Source: Actinomycetes bacterium
GTDB taxonomy: Bacteria; Actinomycetota; Acidimicrobiia; Acidimicrobiales; JAMCPL01
Direction: 5' to 3'
Length of the DNA: 64,000 bases
Assembly: GCA_021846515.1 (NCBI GenBank)
Contig: JAJZWU010000004.1
Span: 33,382-97,381, forward strand
In this document: one piece after another, positions 18,791-27,782 of the stretch
How the letters are laid out: every line of letters begins with the position of its first letter
How positions within the stretch are numbered: the first letter of the stretch is position 1
Made by a program: the position numbers and the translations under genes
The notes under the pieces: model-generated
Seen by the model: only the letters and a program-made list of their open reading frames with translations
Told to the model about the DNA's origin: nothing
The model's database searches: none

Positions 18791-19947
18791 TGTCTTTCAA
18801 TAATTGTAATACTGGTAGCAGCTGCATCTCCATATACTATACCGCCTGTGTTCACAGCCATACCACATCGGGCATTGGCTCTCTGCCTGGTACCCGATTG
18901 CCCGGTAACCTGCTGCACCAGCTCTATAATCTGGAAAATACCGGTCGCACCAATAGGATGCCCTCTTGCCACAAGCCCACCACTTGGATTTACGCATACC
19001 GCTGAACCGGTCGGCAGGGTGGCACCGGCCAATACTGCTCTACCCGCCTCCCCGGTTTCAAAATATCCCAACGCTTCAAGTGCATAAAGCTCTTCGGCAC
19101 TGGTAGCATCGTGCAACTCCAGTACATCTATATCACCATACTCCATACCAGAAACCTTCCAGGCTTCCTGGATGGTATCAGCCAACCTGTTATGATACTC
19201 AAACTGTCCTGTGCCGGATCTCAATACGCTGGCTACTACGCGAGGGTGTATAGACGAATTGCTGTTGCCAAGTACCATAGCGGCTGCACCGTCTGTAAAT
19301 GATGAGCACATGAGCCTGGTCAGGGGTTCTGCTATTACCCTGGATGCCAGAACGTCTTCCACCGTAACCGGCTTGGTATGCTGAGCCGTAGGATTCTCTA
19401 CTCCCAAATTGTGTGCCTTGGCGGCAGTGGCAGCAATCTCTTCAAGGGTCGTTCCGCGCTCTTTAAGTTGGGTATTTGCCCACTGAGCATTAAATCCCAT
19501 AAACACACTGCCGGATGCTCGGCTACCCACAGTATCTTTCAGTCCAGGCCTCTCAGCTGCAGTAAGGGCATCCTCTATGGCAGCAATGGTAGCATCCCGA
19601 TCGCCTGTCCACATTTTTTCCGCTCCCACTACCAGTACAGGAGATTCGTTGGCTTGGACGCTGTTATATGCCATATGAAAAGCTGTAGAGCCGCTGGCAC
19701 ATGAGTTATCGATATTGACCATTCCAGCCCTATCGAGACCGGCGTTTACCAAATATGACTGAGCACGTACACATCCCTGATCAAGTAACTTACCTGCCAG
19801 AGCATTAGCGAAGACCACAAGGCTTACATCCCTGGCGTCAATCTCGGCATCTCTAAGGGCAGCAGATACTGCATGCATAGCCATTTCTTCCAGCGTCATG
19901 TCACGCCGGTTGCATGAGGTCATTCCTATGCCAAGTATAGATACCAT
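18787..19947 (-). CDS. Thiolase family protein (SCP-x-like)
   Basis: A 386-residue thiolase. The nucleophilic Cys is in NIDNSCASGSTAFHMAY (near residue 82), the His is in NPSGGLVARGHPIGATG, and the second Cys-containing loop is CGMAVNTGGIVYGDAAA. The LHDATSAEELYALEALGY segment and the SCASG context place it with SCP2/SCP-x-type thiolases. It cleaves or forms 3-ketoacyl-CoA; direction unknown. First gene of the operon with fabH. Confidence 0.88.
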   Translation of the reverse strand: MVSILGIGMTSCNRRDMTLEEMAMHAVSAALRDAEIDARDVSLVVFANALAGKLLDQGCVRAQSYLVNAGLDRAGMVNIDNSCASGSTAFHMAYNSVQANESPVLVVGAEKMWTGDRDATIAAIEDALTAAERPGLKDTVGSRASGSVFMGFNAQWANTQLKERGTTLEEIAATAAKAHNLGVENPTAQHTKPVTVEDVLASRVIAEPLTRLMCSSFTDGAAAMVLGNSNSSIHPRVVASVLRSGTGQFEYHNRLADTIQEAWKVSGMEYGDIDVLELHDATSAEELYALEALGYFETGEAGRAVLAGATLPTGSAVCVNPSGGLVARGHPIGATGIFQIIELVQQVTGQSGTRQRANARCGMAVNTGGIVYGDAAATSITIIERQ

Positions 19948-20016
19948 ATTACGTAATACTACCTTCCCGTAAGCTCTTGGGCATTACAAACCATTTTGTT
20001 ATAGCCTACAAACACC

Positions 20017-20730
20017 CTACACCCGTGGTGAGCCCGAATAAATAGCCGAAACAGTTACCTGGCCACCGTTGCAGGGTGCAATTGAGTCGGTAATAGTCAG
20101 GTAAGAGGGATAGTGAAAGCTGCCCTGCGGTAGGGCAACACTGATTTGAGCTGATGAAGGACAGCTATTCGAAGTGCCAGTGGAAATAGCAGAGAATCCT
20201 ATGGTAAAGGCCGCAGAACTACCTGGATTAAGAGTAACAGTAGTGGGAACTTCAGAGGTAAAGCCATATCCACCATTTCTTACAACCGTCGTCTGCATTG
20301 GTTGACCTGAGCTGTTATAGAGTTGCATGTCCGGGTAACCGTCAATCATACAGACAGTAGACGAAACGTTTTTCAGGGTAAATCCCTGACCTACGGTTCC
20401 GGCGGCAATATTTGGCGCTGCGTGTGAAAGAGCCAATTGCGAAGCGGTGCAGCGCGTCGAGCTGCTCGAATTATTGTTGCCAGGACTACCGCCGCCGGTA
20501 GTGGTCGAACTTGGCACAGTAGTTGTAGTCGTGCTGTTTGGCAGGGAATTGGTGGTAGACGGAGTCTTGGGATGGTGAGTACTGGGGCGACTGGAATGAC
20601 GTGCCGGGGTTACAAAATATACAGCTGCGCCCGCGGCTACTAGGGCTACGAGTACCACCAGTATGGTTGTACCAAGGACGCTGCCGGCAGAGCCGGTCTG
20701 TGGATGGTATGTTCTCACATACACCATCAT
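20017..20730 (-). CDS. DUF4232-containing secreted/membrane-anchored protein
   Basis: An N-terminal membrane helix (SVLGTTILVVLVALVAAGAAVYFV) is followed by a Ser/Thr/Pro linker of ~70 residues. A beta-rich domain then begins CTASQLALSHA and contains FTLKNVSSTVCMIDGYPDMQLY. That pattern is the actinobacterial DUF4232 domain, of unknown function. Two Cys pairs could form disulfides outside the cell. The track start is 20775; MMVYVRT at 20730 or 20727 gives a more usual N-terminus. Confidence 0.75.
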   Translation of the reverse strand: MMVYVRTYHPQTGSAGSVLGTTILVVLVALVAAGAAVYFVTPARHSSRPSTHHPKTPSTTNSLPNSTTTTTVPSSTTTGGGSPGNNNSSSSTRCTASQLALSHAAPNIAAGTVGQGFTLKNVSSTVCMIDGYPDMQLYNSSGQPMQTTVVRNGGYGFTSEVPTTVTLNPGSSAAFTIGFSAISTGTSNSCPSSAQISVALPQGSFHYPSYLTITDSIAPCNGGQVTVSAIYSGSPRV

Positions 20731-20878
20731 AGCTTCCTGAAGTGGCCTACATATTGCATACCTGAATGTGACCACCGAAATGTGCCAGGCGGGCCTGCGG
20801 ATAAATGAACTGAGGATGACCTGCTATATTGTATATTTGAATATGACTACTGATCTTGTGGCTGCTACAATGACGGGA

Positions 20879-20953
20879 ATGTCCAAGAAAACATCCAAAC
20901 GCAAGCTAAAGAAAAAGAAGAAAGCAAACCACGGCAAAAGGCCCAACTCTTAG
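20879..20953 (+). CDS. Large-subunit ribosomal protein bL37 (24 residues)
   Basis: ATG 20879 to TAG 20953 encodes exactly 24 residues: MSKKTSKRKLKKKKK and then ANHGKRPNS. Known bL37, first seen in the Mycobacterium smegmatis ribosome structure, is also 24 residues with a strongly basic N-terminus and the ending ANHGKRPN-. The match to that tail is decisive for so small a protein. The ORF track extends it upstream to 20768 with no homology; in-frame ATGs at 20843 and 20870 are possible but less likely. It stands alone, convergent with the glycerophosphodiesterase gene. Confidence 0.82.
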   Translation: MSKKTSKRKLKKKKKANHGKRPNS

Positions 20954-20962
20954 TTACGGTGG

Positions 20963-21844
20963 TTACGGCCTCCAGGCCGCCCCTCTGTCATTGAGTATGC
21001 CTATGAGAACGCTTGGCCTATCGGTGATAATACCATCCACCCCCAGGTCGATAAGCCTCTCCATCTTCGCGGTATCATTGATTGTCCACACGTGTACTGC
21101 CAACCCATGACTATGAGCAGCTTCAATAAAGTTGGCATCTACTATCGTAACCGAGAAGGTAGGACCCGTAAATCCGGTAGGTACCTGAAATGATACTTGA
21201 TTCAGCCCGATATTCACTTCGGGATTCTGCCCTGCCTGTAGCTCTCTGACGAAATCTGCCACAAAAGAAGGACCTGCTGCGGTAGAAATTTCTGGAGCAT
21301 AAGCGTGAAAACGCTCCAATGCGGAGTCTAAAAAAGAAGCTACTATTGTTCTATCCTCGAATGAACTACGGCGAATAAGGTCCGCCAGTCTTTCCTCATA
21401 TGGCTCCACGTCCGGATAGGTCTGCTTTATGTCCAGGTTGATCAACACCCCGGGGTAATCTTGCATCAACTCAATTACCTCATCCAGACGAGCAATCCTA
21501 AAGTCAGGATCAGTCTTTGCCCTTCCCCGTAACGAGTAATCCTCCTCCGGTAGATCTCTTGTAATCTCTCTGCCGGGTGCAAACCAATAGGCGTTGTCCA
21601 GCCTGGAAATATCTTTCCACGTCATTGAGGCAATTTTCCCAGAACCGTTAGTCGTACGATCTACTTCCGGGTCATGGCAGACCACAAGGTAGCCATCAAG
21701 AGTTGCATGCACATCCAGCTCTATGCCGGTAGCACCCTGTTTCAGTGCATTGCGAATGGCAGACATAGTAGAAGACGGACCCTCATAGCTTCCTCCCTGG
21801 TGAGCATATGAGATTATTCTCCTTTGAAGCCAATCGGTAGCCAC
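20963..21844 (-). CDS. Glycerophosphodiester phosphodiesterase
   Basis: A TIM-barrel GDPD of 293 residues without a signal peptide, so cytosolic. It cleaves glycerophosphodiesters to glycerol-3-phosphate and an alcohol. Catalytic features are ISYAHQGGSYEGPSSTMSA (the first His, in place of the usual HRG), GIELDVHATLDGYLVVCHDP (metal Glu/Asp and second His), and GVDGIITDRPSVL at the end. HQG rather than HRG is seen in an actinobacterial subgroup. GTG start. Confidence 0.88.
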   Translation of the reverse strand: MATDWLQRRIISYAHQGGSYEGPSSTMSAIRNALKQGATGIELDVHATLDGYLVVCHDPEVDRTTNGSGKIASMTWKDISRLDNAYWFAPGREITRDLPEEDYSLRGRAKTDPDFRIARLDEVIELMQDYPGVLINLDIKQTYPDVEPYEERLADLIRRSSFEDRTIVASFLDSALERFHAYAPEISTAAGPSFVADFVRELQAGQNPEVNIGLNQVSFQVPTGFTGPTFSVTIVDANFIEAAHSHGLAVHVWTINDTAKMERLIDLGVDGIITDRPSVLIGILNDRGAAWRP

Positions 21845-21888
21845 AAACGCTACGTTATCACATTACATCAAGGTATTTTGTAAGCAGA

Positions 21889-23022
21889 TCACTTGGGAGA
21901 CGAATACTCCCCAATTAAAGCGCCATTGTCTTCGGCCAATGCCCGAAGGTCTTTCTTGGGCGTAGAGCCCAAGTGAGTAACGGTCTCCGAAGCGCACACG
22001 CTTCCAAGCCTGGCGCAATCCACCAGATTGCCACCGTGCAATAAGCCGTAGAGAAAACCAGCGGCGAAAATATCTCCCGCCCCCGTACTGTCCACCACTC
22101 TTTCAGCCGGTACGGCATCTATATCAAATATCTGACCAGCCGGACTCACAACCAATGAACCCTTATCGCCCGCAGTCAAAGCTGCCGTAATTCCCGACGC
22201 GGCTGCCTCTTCTGCGGCCTTAGCTATATTAGAGACCGAAAATAAAGTAGTAAATTCGCTGGAATTGCCAAACAAAATATCCACATAGCCAGAGATGAAT
22301 TGAAGTAGTTCAGCACGATGGCGAACTACACACGATTTGTCTGACAAGCTAAGCGCCACCTTGTTTCCAGACCGCCTGGCTTGTTCCATGGCATTGGTAA
22401 TACCCGAAATGGCCGCCGGTATGTCCAACAAATAAGCTTCTACGTAAAATACAGCGCAATCACTAGCCAGAGTAGCATCAATTTCATCAGATACGAGCGT
22501 ACTTGCCGCTCCCAAGTTGGTCGCCATTGTGCGCTCACCATCAGGGGTTGCCAACACTACGCAACTACCAGTGGAAACACTACGGTCACTATCCTGATGA
22601 AGTCTGTCCTTACGGGATCCGTCTATCGAAGATACTGCTACGGTGGTGACTGGAAAAAACTTAACACCATAGTTGTCCATGCCCTTGGCAAACATCTCCC
22701 CTAAGTGGTCGTCTGCGATCTTTCCAATAAAGGCGCTCGATCCTCCAAGCATGGAAAAGCCTATTGCCGTATTGGCTGCAGATCCGCCACAGGACTTTAC
22801 GCCGGAGCCTACTGAGTCGATAATCTCTCCTGACCTTGCATCGCCTACCAATGCCATCTGGCCCTTGGTAAGCCCAAGCCTATCTATAGAGCTGTCGTCT
22901 GAAGTAACTATAACATCTACTATCGCCGAGCCCAATGCCAGCAATTCAAATCTACGTTTTCCCTGTTTATCCGATTCCTTCAGCTTTCCAAGTCCATCCG
23001 GCTTTCCTGCCAAGTCCGTCAT
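21889..23022 (-). CDS. PfkB-family sugar/nucleoside kinase (adenosine-kinase-like)
   Basis: Ribokinase-fold kinase of 377 residues. N-terminal signature: CGGSAANTAIGFSMLGGSSAFIGKI. C-terminal signature: DSTGAGDIFAAGFLYGLL, with the catalytic Asp and the anion-hole glycines. The opening FELLALGSAIVDVIVT and overall layout resemble the adenosine kinase-like branch of PfkB proteins. The phosphorylated substrate is not certain. Confidence 0.85.
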   Translation of the reverse strand: MTDLAGKPDGLGKLKESDKQGKRRFELLALGSAIVDVIVTSDDSSIDRLGLTKGQMALVGDARSGEIIDSVGSGVKSCGGSAANTAIGFSMLGGSSAFIGKIADDHLGEMFAKGMDNYGVKFFPVTTVAVSSIDGSRKDRLHQDSDRSVSTGSCVVLATPDGERTMATNLGAASTLVSDEIDATLASDCAVFYVEAYLLDIPAAISGITNAMEQARRSGNKVALSLSDKSCVVRHRAELLQFISGYVDILFGNSSEFTTLFSVSNIAKAAEEAAASGITAALTAGDKGSLVVSPAGQIFDIDAVPAERVVDSTGAGDIFAAGFLYGLLHGGNLVDCARLGSVCASETVTHLGSTPKKDLRALAEDNGALIGEYSSPK

Positions 23023-23091
23023 GCCTTCCCTGTTCCTTTCTTGCTACTGGCATCTTGCATGCCATATGCTTTTTCACAATACCATTTCCGT

Positions 23092-23097
23092 TATAAT
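23092..23097 (+). promoter_or_regulatory. Possible -10 element for the aminopeptidase gene
   Basis: TATAAT lies 62 bp before the ATG. No good -35 hexamer is seen at 16-18 bp spacing, so this is tentative. Confidence 0.25.
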
Positions 23098-23158
23098 AGT
23101 ACACCATGTACTATCCAGCTCCCAGAATGACAATGCCTAAAAACTTCAGGGGCTTAAG

Positions 23159-25870
23159 ATGAGTGGTTCCACCGATACAAACATTTCGGCTACTACTACT
23201 GATACCAGCGCCTACAGGTTGACACGCCTATTCGAGCCAGAGCATTATGTCATACGCCTTAGTCCCGATCTGGACAGTGCAACGTTTGCCGGTGTCGTTA
23301 GAATAGAGGGACAAATAACTTCCTCCACCAAAATACTGGAGCTACATGCGGCCGACCTCTCTATCGATAAAGCCTCCATCCAAATAAATCCGGCTCACAA
23401 AGAATACGACAGTCCATCCGATGCTGCACTGGATGATGGCCTGCCGGCAGAAAAAATAGAGCTCGATCCCAGCAAGCAGCTACTCCGACTCAGCTTTACC
23501 GATTCGCTACAACCTGGCAACGTTGCACTGTCATTAGCTTTTGACGGAAAATTAAATAATGCCCTAAGAGGCTTTTACCTCTCATCCTACAAGGACACCA
23601 GCGGAGATGAACAGGCATTGGCTACTACTCAATTTGAAGCTACCGACGCGCGCCGTGCCTTTCCGTGCATAGATGAACCCGACTGCAAGGCAAGATTCAC
23701 CATCAACCTCGAAATAGACGAAGAACTTGAAGCAGTATCAAACTGGCCAATAAAAAGCACTGTTAAAACAAATAACGGCAAAAAACTAGTCTCATTTCTT
23801 CCCACCATGCCAATGTCTACCTATCTGGTGGCCTTTGTGGTAGGCAAACTCGTCTCGAGTAAGACCAGAATGGTTGGCAAAGTGCCTGTTCGGGTAATAC
23901 ACGTGCCAGGCAAAGAAGGATTGACGGACTACGCCCTGGATGTAGCAGAACATGCCCTTGTGTTCTTCACTGATTATTTTGGTATCGAATATCCCGGTGA
24001 AAAGCTGGATCTTGTGGGCATACCCGATTTTGCCTTTGGGGCAATGGAGAATCTTGGCTGTATCACATTCAGGGAATCCCTTCTTCTGCTTGATACCGAT
24101 CGCTCGTCAAAGCCTGAACTGGAGAGGGCTGCCGATGTTATAGCTCACGAAATAGCTCACATGTGGTTTGGCGATTTGGTTACCATGAAGTGGTGGAACG
24201 GTATATGGCTGAACGAGGCATTTGCAACCTTTATGGAGTTGCTGTGCGTAGATGCATTCAGGCCAAACTGGCAACGGTGGGTCAGCTTTGGAATTGAGCG
24301 TGAGCAGGCAATGGACGTAGACAGTCTTGGCAGCACTAGACCCATCGAATATCCTGTAGGGCCGCCCGAAGAAGCACAGAGTATGTTTGACGTGATCACA
24401 TACCAAAAGGGTGCTTCTGTCCTTCGAATGCTGGAACAGCATCTTGGAGGCGAAACTTTCAGAAGGGGAGTAAGCGATTATCTGAAAAGCCATGCCTACT
24501 CAAATACCGAAACATTGGATCTGTGGAAAGCATTGGAAGCCGCATCCGGGCAACCGGTGAATGCAATGATGGAGTCCTGGATATACCAGGGCGGATTTCC
24601 CATAGTATCTATAGACGATACTTATACCAACATTTCTCAGTCACGATTCCGGTATATGCCGGCCGATACAGATGAAGAGTCTGCTGAAAGTTGGCTAACA
24701 CCGATTGCTGCAAGGCAACTTGGAGAATCAGTGCAAGATAGTACCATCCTATACGAATTGCTCAACGGACAGGATACTTCGGCAGCCAATTCCGTAAAAG
24801 ATGTTTCCAACGCCGTACTGGCAAACACCGGCAATGCCGGCAACGAGCATAACAACTCATGGATACTAAATGCCAGTGGGTGGGGATTTTATCGGACACG
24901 CTATCCAGGCAATCATCTTAGGCACTTGGCAAATTCAATGCCCAATATGGATAGACTGGAACGCTTTAACTTTATCAGCGATACTTGGGCACTACTTATT
25001 GCAGAGCACTACGACCTGGAGGATATGTTGGCAGTAATAAACTCCTTGGGATCATACGAGGAGTTGGATCCGGATATATGGTCAGTTGCGATCAAAGCAC
25101 TACAGTTTATGTCCACGGTATTCCCCGAAAAATCCTCCGAGGCCGATCTGCTCTCTACTTACCTAAACAGGTTCCTTCGCCCCGTTCTCGATCAAATTGG
25201 AATCTCTCCATCCGGCGCCGAGGATGAAAGGGTCGCCATACTTAGATCATATTTAATAACCACTCTTGGAACTATTGCAAAAGACGCTGATGTAATCCAG
25301 TTTGCAAAATCTACATACACAGATTTTGTTGACAGGCAGGTACCAATATCTCCAGACATATCTGCTGCCATATTACGGGTGGTGGCAAGATGGGGTGGTG
25401 CCACTGAGTTCAGTCAGCTGCTGGACCTCTACAGAAAACCGAGTACACCACAAGAAGAAAATCGCTACTTGTACTCTCTGGGTGAATTCCATGTAGAAGA
25501 ACTTTCGTTACGTTCCTTCGACTTAACAATGACTGAGGTCAGAACTCAAAATGCACCATTTCTCATCCGCGAACTGCTGGCTAATACGAGCTGCAATGAA
25601 CGAATATGGGGGCAAATAGTGGAACGCTGGGACGACATATTGGCCCGCATCCCGGAAAATACGATCTCGCGTATGGTAGAAGGCGCAAAATCTCTTTATT
25701 CCAATAAGGAGCTTGTAGAGAGTGTAACCAGCTTTCTGGCTGAACACCCGGTAGAGTCAGCAAAAAGATCATTTGCTCAGACATCAGAAAAGCTCTCAGT
25801 CAATTATCATCTGGCACAACGAATAATGGCTCAGGGGGAAAACGCCCTCCAATCATCTCTGCAATCATAA
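23159..25870 (+). CDS. pepN: Aminopeptidase N-like M1 metallopeptidase
   Basis: A 903-residue zinc aminopeptidase that removes N-terminal residues from peptides in the cytosol. The substrate-recognition motif is FGAMENLGCITFRE. The zinc site is HEIAHMWFGDLVTMKWW with the third ligand in NEAFATFMELL (HExxH-18-E). The C-terminal half (ILNASGWGFYRTRYPG onward) is the ERAP1_C-like helical domain. No signal sequence. The stop is one base before the ATG of the next gene, so the two are co-expressed. Confidence 0.94.
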   Translation: MSGSTDTNISATTTDTSAYRLTRLFEPEHYVIRLSPDLDSATFAGVVRIEGQITSSTKILELHAADLSIDKASIQINPAHKEYDSPSDAALDDGLPAEKIELDPSKQLLRLSFTDSLQPGNVALSLAFDGKLNNALRGFYLSSYKDTSGDEQALATTQFEATDARRAFPCIDEPDCKARFTINLEIDEELEAVSNWPIKSTVKTNNGKKLVSFLPTMPMSTYLVAFVVGKLVSSKTRMVGKVPVRVIHVPGKEGLTDYALDVAEHALVFFTDYFGIEYPGEKLDLVGIPDFAFGAMENLGCITFRESLLLLDTDRSSKPELERAADVIAHEIAHMWFGDLVTMKWWNGIWLNEAFATFMELLCVDAFRPNWQRWVSFGIEREQAMDVDSLGSTRPIEYPVGPPEEAQSMFDVITYQKGASVLRMLEQHLGGETFRRGVSDYLKSHAYSNTETLDLWKALEAASGQPVNAMMESWIYQGGFPIVSIDDTYTNISQSRFRYMPADTDEESAESWLTPIAARQLGESVQDSTILYELLNGQDTSAANSVKDVSNAVLANTGNAGNEHNNSWILNASGWGFYRTRYPGNHLRHLANSMPNMDRLERFNFISDTWALLIAEHYDLEDMLAVINSLGSYEELDPDIWSVAIKALQFMSTVFPEKSSEADLLSTYLNRFLRPVLDQIGISPSGAEDERVAILRSYLITTLGTIAKDADVIQFAKSTYTDFVDRQVPISPDISAAILRVVARWGGATEFSQLLDLYRKPSTPQEENRYLYSLGEFHVEELSLRSFDLTMTEVRTQNAPFLIRELLANTSCNERIWGQIVERWDDILARIPENTISRMVEGAKSLYSNKELVESVTSFLAEHPVESAKRSFAQTSEKLSVNYHLAQRIMAQGENALQSSLQS

Positions 25871-25871
25871 T

Positions 25872-26507
25872 ATGTTACCCGAACAGGCACAACTGGCCAG
25901 AGAGACGCGCGGCTTCATGCCCGAGAACGAAGGAATGGCACTCTATGATACAGCATCTACCATAGGTCTTACAGCACCTGAGGATAGGCAGCCGATCATA
26001 GTAGAAATAGGTGCATGGTGCGGAAAATCTACAGTATATTTGGGTGTTGGAGCCAAGCAATGTGGGGCACTCCTTATTAGCCTGGATCACCATCGTGGAT
26101 CAGAAGAGCAACAACCTGGGTGGGAGCACTTTGATGACACAGTGGTGGATTCCGATACAGGACGTATAGATACTCTGTCATTCTGGCGCCGTACGGTTGA
26201 ACGTGCCGGGATCGAGGATTGCGTAATCGGCATCGTAGGTAATTCGGCTACCGTTGCCGGCATATGGAATACACCGATAGACATGTGCTTCATAGATGGC
26301 GGGCACAGCAAAGCCGCTGCATGGGGAGACTTCAATGGTTGGAGCCCCTTTGTACGTATAGGTGGCCTGCTGGCTATACACGATGTTTTTCCTGACCCCA
26401 AGGATGGAGGCAGGCCACCCTTCGAGATTTACCAAACTGCCATGGAATCCGGCAACTGGATAGAACATCTATCCGAAGGATCCCTGCGAATACTGAAAAG
26501 GGTGTAA
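25872..26507 (+). CDS. Class I SAM-dependent methyltransferase-like protein
   Basis: A 211-residue Rossmann-fold protein of the Methyltransf_24 kind. IVEIGAWCGKSTVYLGVGA is the SAM-binding loop, LISLDHHRG the second strand acid, and DMCFIDGGHSKAAAWGDF the metal/SAM-associated FIDGxH motif. The methyl acceptor is unknown. It lies 1 bp after pepN and is convergent with the toroid-fold gene; similar methyltransferase/toroid pairs occur in other actinobacteria, hinting at a shared pathway. Confidence 0.75.
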   Translation: MLPEQAQLARETRGFMPENEGMALYDTASTIGLTAPEDRQPIIVEIGAWCGKSTVYLGVGAKQCGALLISLDHHRGSEEQQPGWEHFDDTVVDSDTGRIDTLSFWRRTVERAGIEDCVIGIVGNSATVAGIWNTPIDMCFIDGGHSKAAAWGDFNGWSPFVRIGGLLAIHDVFPDPKDGGRPPFEIYQTAMESGNWIEHLSEGSLRILKRV

Positions 26508-26681
26508 GCCACTTCTGGCAAGTGACAGGTGAGTACCGAAGCAGTAGCTATATACATTCTACGATATAATCTTATTGTAGCATATTATGACCGGAAGATG
26601 GGCGGGAAAGAAACGGCTGTGTGACATAGAAGCGTAAGACTGTATTGCATGACCACCGGCCATACCCTGCCGGTCGCAGCG

Positions 26682-27752
26682 TTAAGAAAATGGCGGAGAA
26701 AATACCCTACTGGTCGGACTGTCCTCTTTGAGCGAGTCGACTGCAAGAATAATAGCGGCTGCAGTATAGGTAGTGCTCTCACCGACTGGAAATGTCACCT
26801 GTTCAGGGTAGACCATACCCGTCCAATATGAGCCATCTTCGCGACGTAGGTTGCGAGACCAGAGAATTAAATCACGAGCCATTTCGCCAAATTGATCTGT
26901 GCTGGCGGTCGAATTAGCAGCTCCAGAAACTATTTTAGAAAGGGAGATTGCGCATTCTGCAGTCTCTGCGGCGGTCACCCATGGACCGGTAGATACACAT
27001 TTAACTCCCAACCCATCCATAACAAATGTACCCCAGTCGCTTTTCATGCGATCGACGGCGGCACCTTGGTCTAGAGCACCACAGAGTACGGGATAGTACC
27101 AGTCCATGGCAAACTCTCGCTTCGGTTCAAAGCCCTCATCAAGGTTGCATAACGATTGGCCAAGCATGCGGGCAGCTGCCTTCCAGTCGCCACGATCATA
27201 GCCCAAAGTATCCGCAGAGGCTATAGCACAGCGCAATGCATGATATATGGAACTGGATCCTGTAAGAAGAGCGTAACGCCCAGAGTGCCCATCTGGGTCC
27301 ACTGACCACAGTATTGTACCGTTACTCGTCTGGTAACGAAGCACAAAAGCTATGGCTCTATCCAGAATTTTCCATATCCACTCCAAAAATCCCAAATCAC
27401 CGGTTACCAGGTAGTGGTGCCACGTACCCACTGCAATATATGCACACACATTTGTATCTATACGCTGATCAACTACTCCGGCAAGATCCGTATAATAGTT
27501 AAACCATGAACCATCAGGTAATTGACTAGATACCAACCATTCATAGGCACGAGTGGCCTCTTCCCACATTCCTGCAGTAGAAAGCGCCATAGCAGCCTCT
27601 ACATGGTTCCAGGGATCACTATGACCGTTCTCGAACCAGGGAATCATGCCGTTCTTACATTGAACAGAGGCTATCGAATACGCTGTCTGCAGCACCTCAT
27701 CCTGCGTAATTATCCCCGGCAACTCCGGAATAGTAAGTCGATCAAACGGCAT
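26682..27752 (-). CDS. Alpha/alpha-toroid protein (prenyltransferase/terpenoid-cyclase-like)
   Basis: A 356-residue helical protein with repeated toroid motifs: QCKNGMIPWFENGHSDPWNHVEAAMAL, SQLPDGSWFNYYTD, and REDGSYWTGMVYPE. The DG-[ST]-W repeats are typical of the six-hairpin/prenyltransferase toroid fold. Actinobacterial relatives are often annotated 'prenyltransferase', but no catalytic metal site or cyclase DxDD motif is evident, so the activity remains open. A glycan-processing toroid is an alternative. Confidence 0.6.
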   Translation of the reverse strand: MPFDRLTIPELPGIITQDEVLQTAYSIASVQCKNGMIPWFENGHSDPWNHVEAAMALSTAGMWEEATRAYEWLVSSQLPDGSWFNYYTDLAGVVDQRIDTNVCAYIAVGTWHHYLVTGDLGFLEWIWKILDRAIAFVLRYQTSNGTILWSVDPDGHSGRYALLTGSSSIYHALRCAIASADTLGYDRGDWKAAARMLGQSLCNLDEGFEPKREFAMDWYYPVLCGALDQGAAVDRMKSDWGTFVMDGLGVKCVSTGPWVTAAETAECAISLSKIVSGAANSTASTDQFGEMARDLILWSRNLRREDGSYWTGMVYPEQVTFPVGESTTYTAAAIILAVDSLKEDSPTSRVFSPPFS

Positions 27753-27782
27753 TCTGAATATACTATCAGTTAAGTTGCTGCA

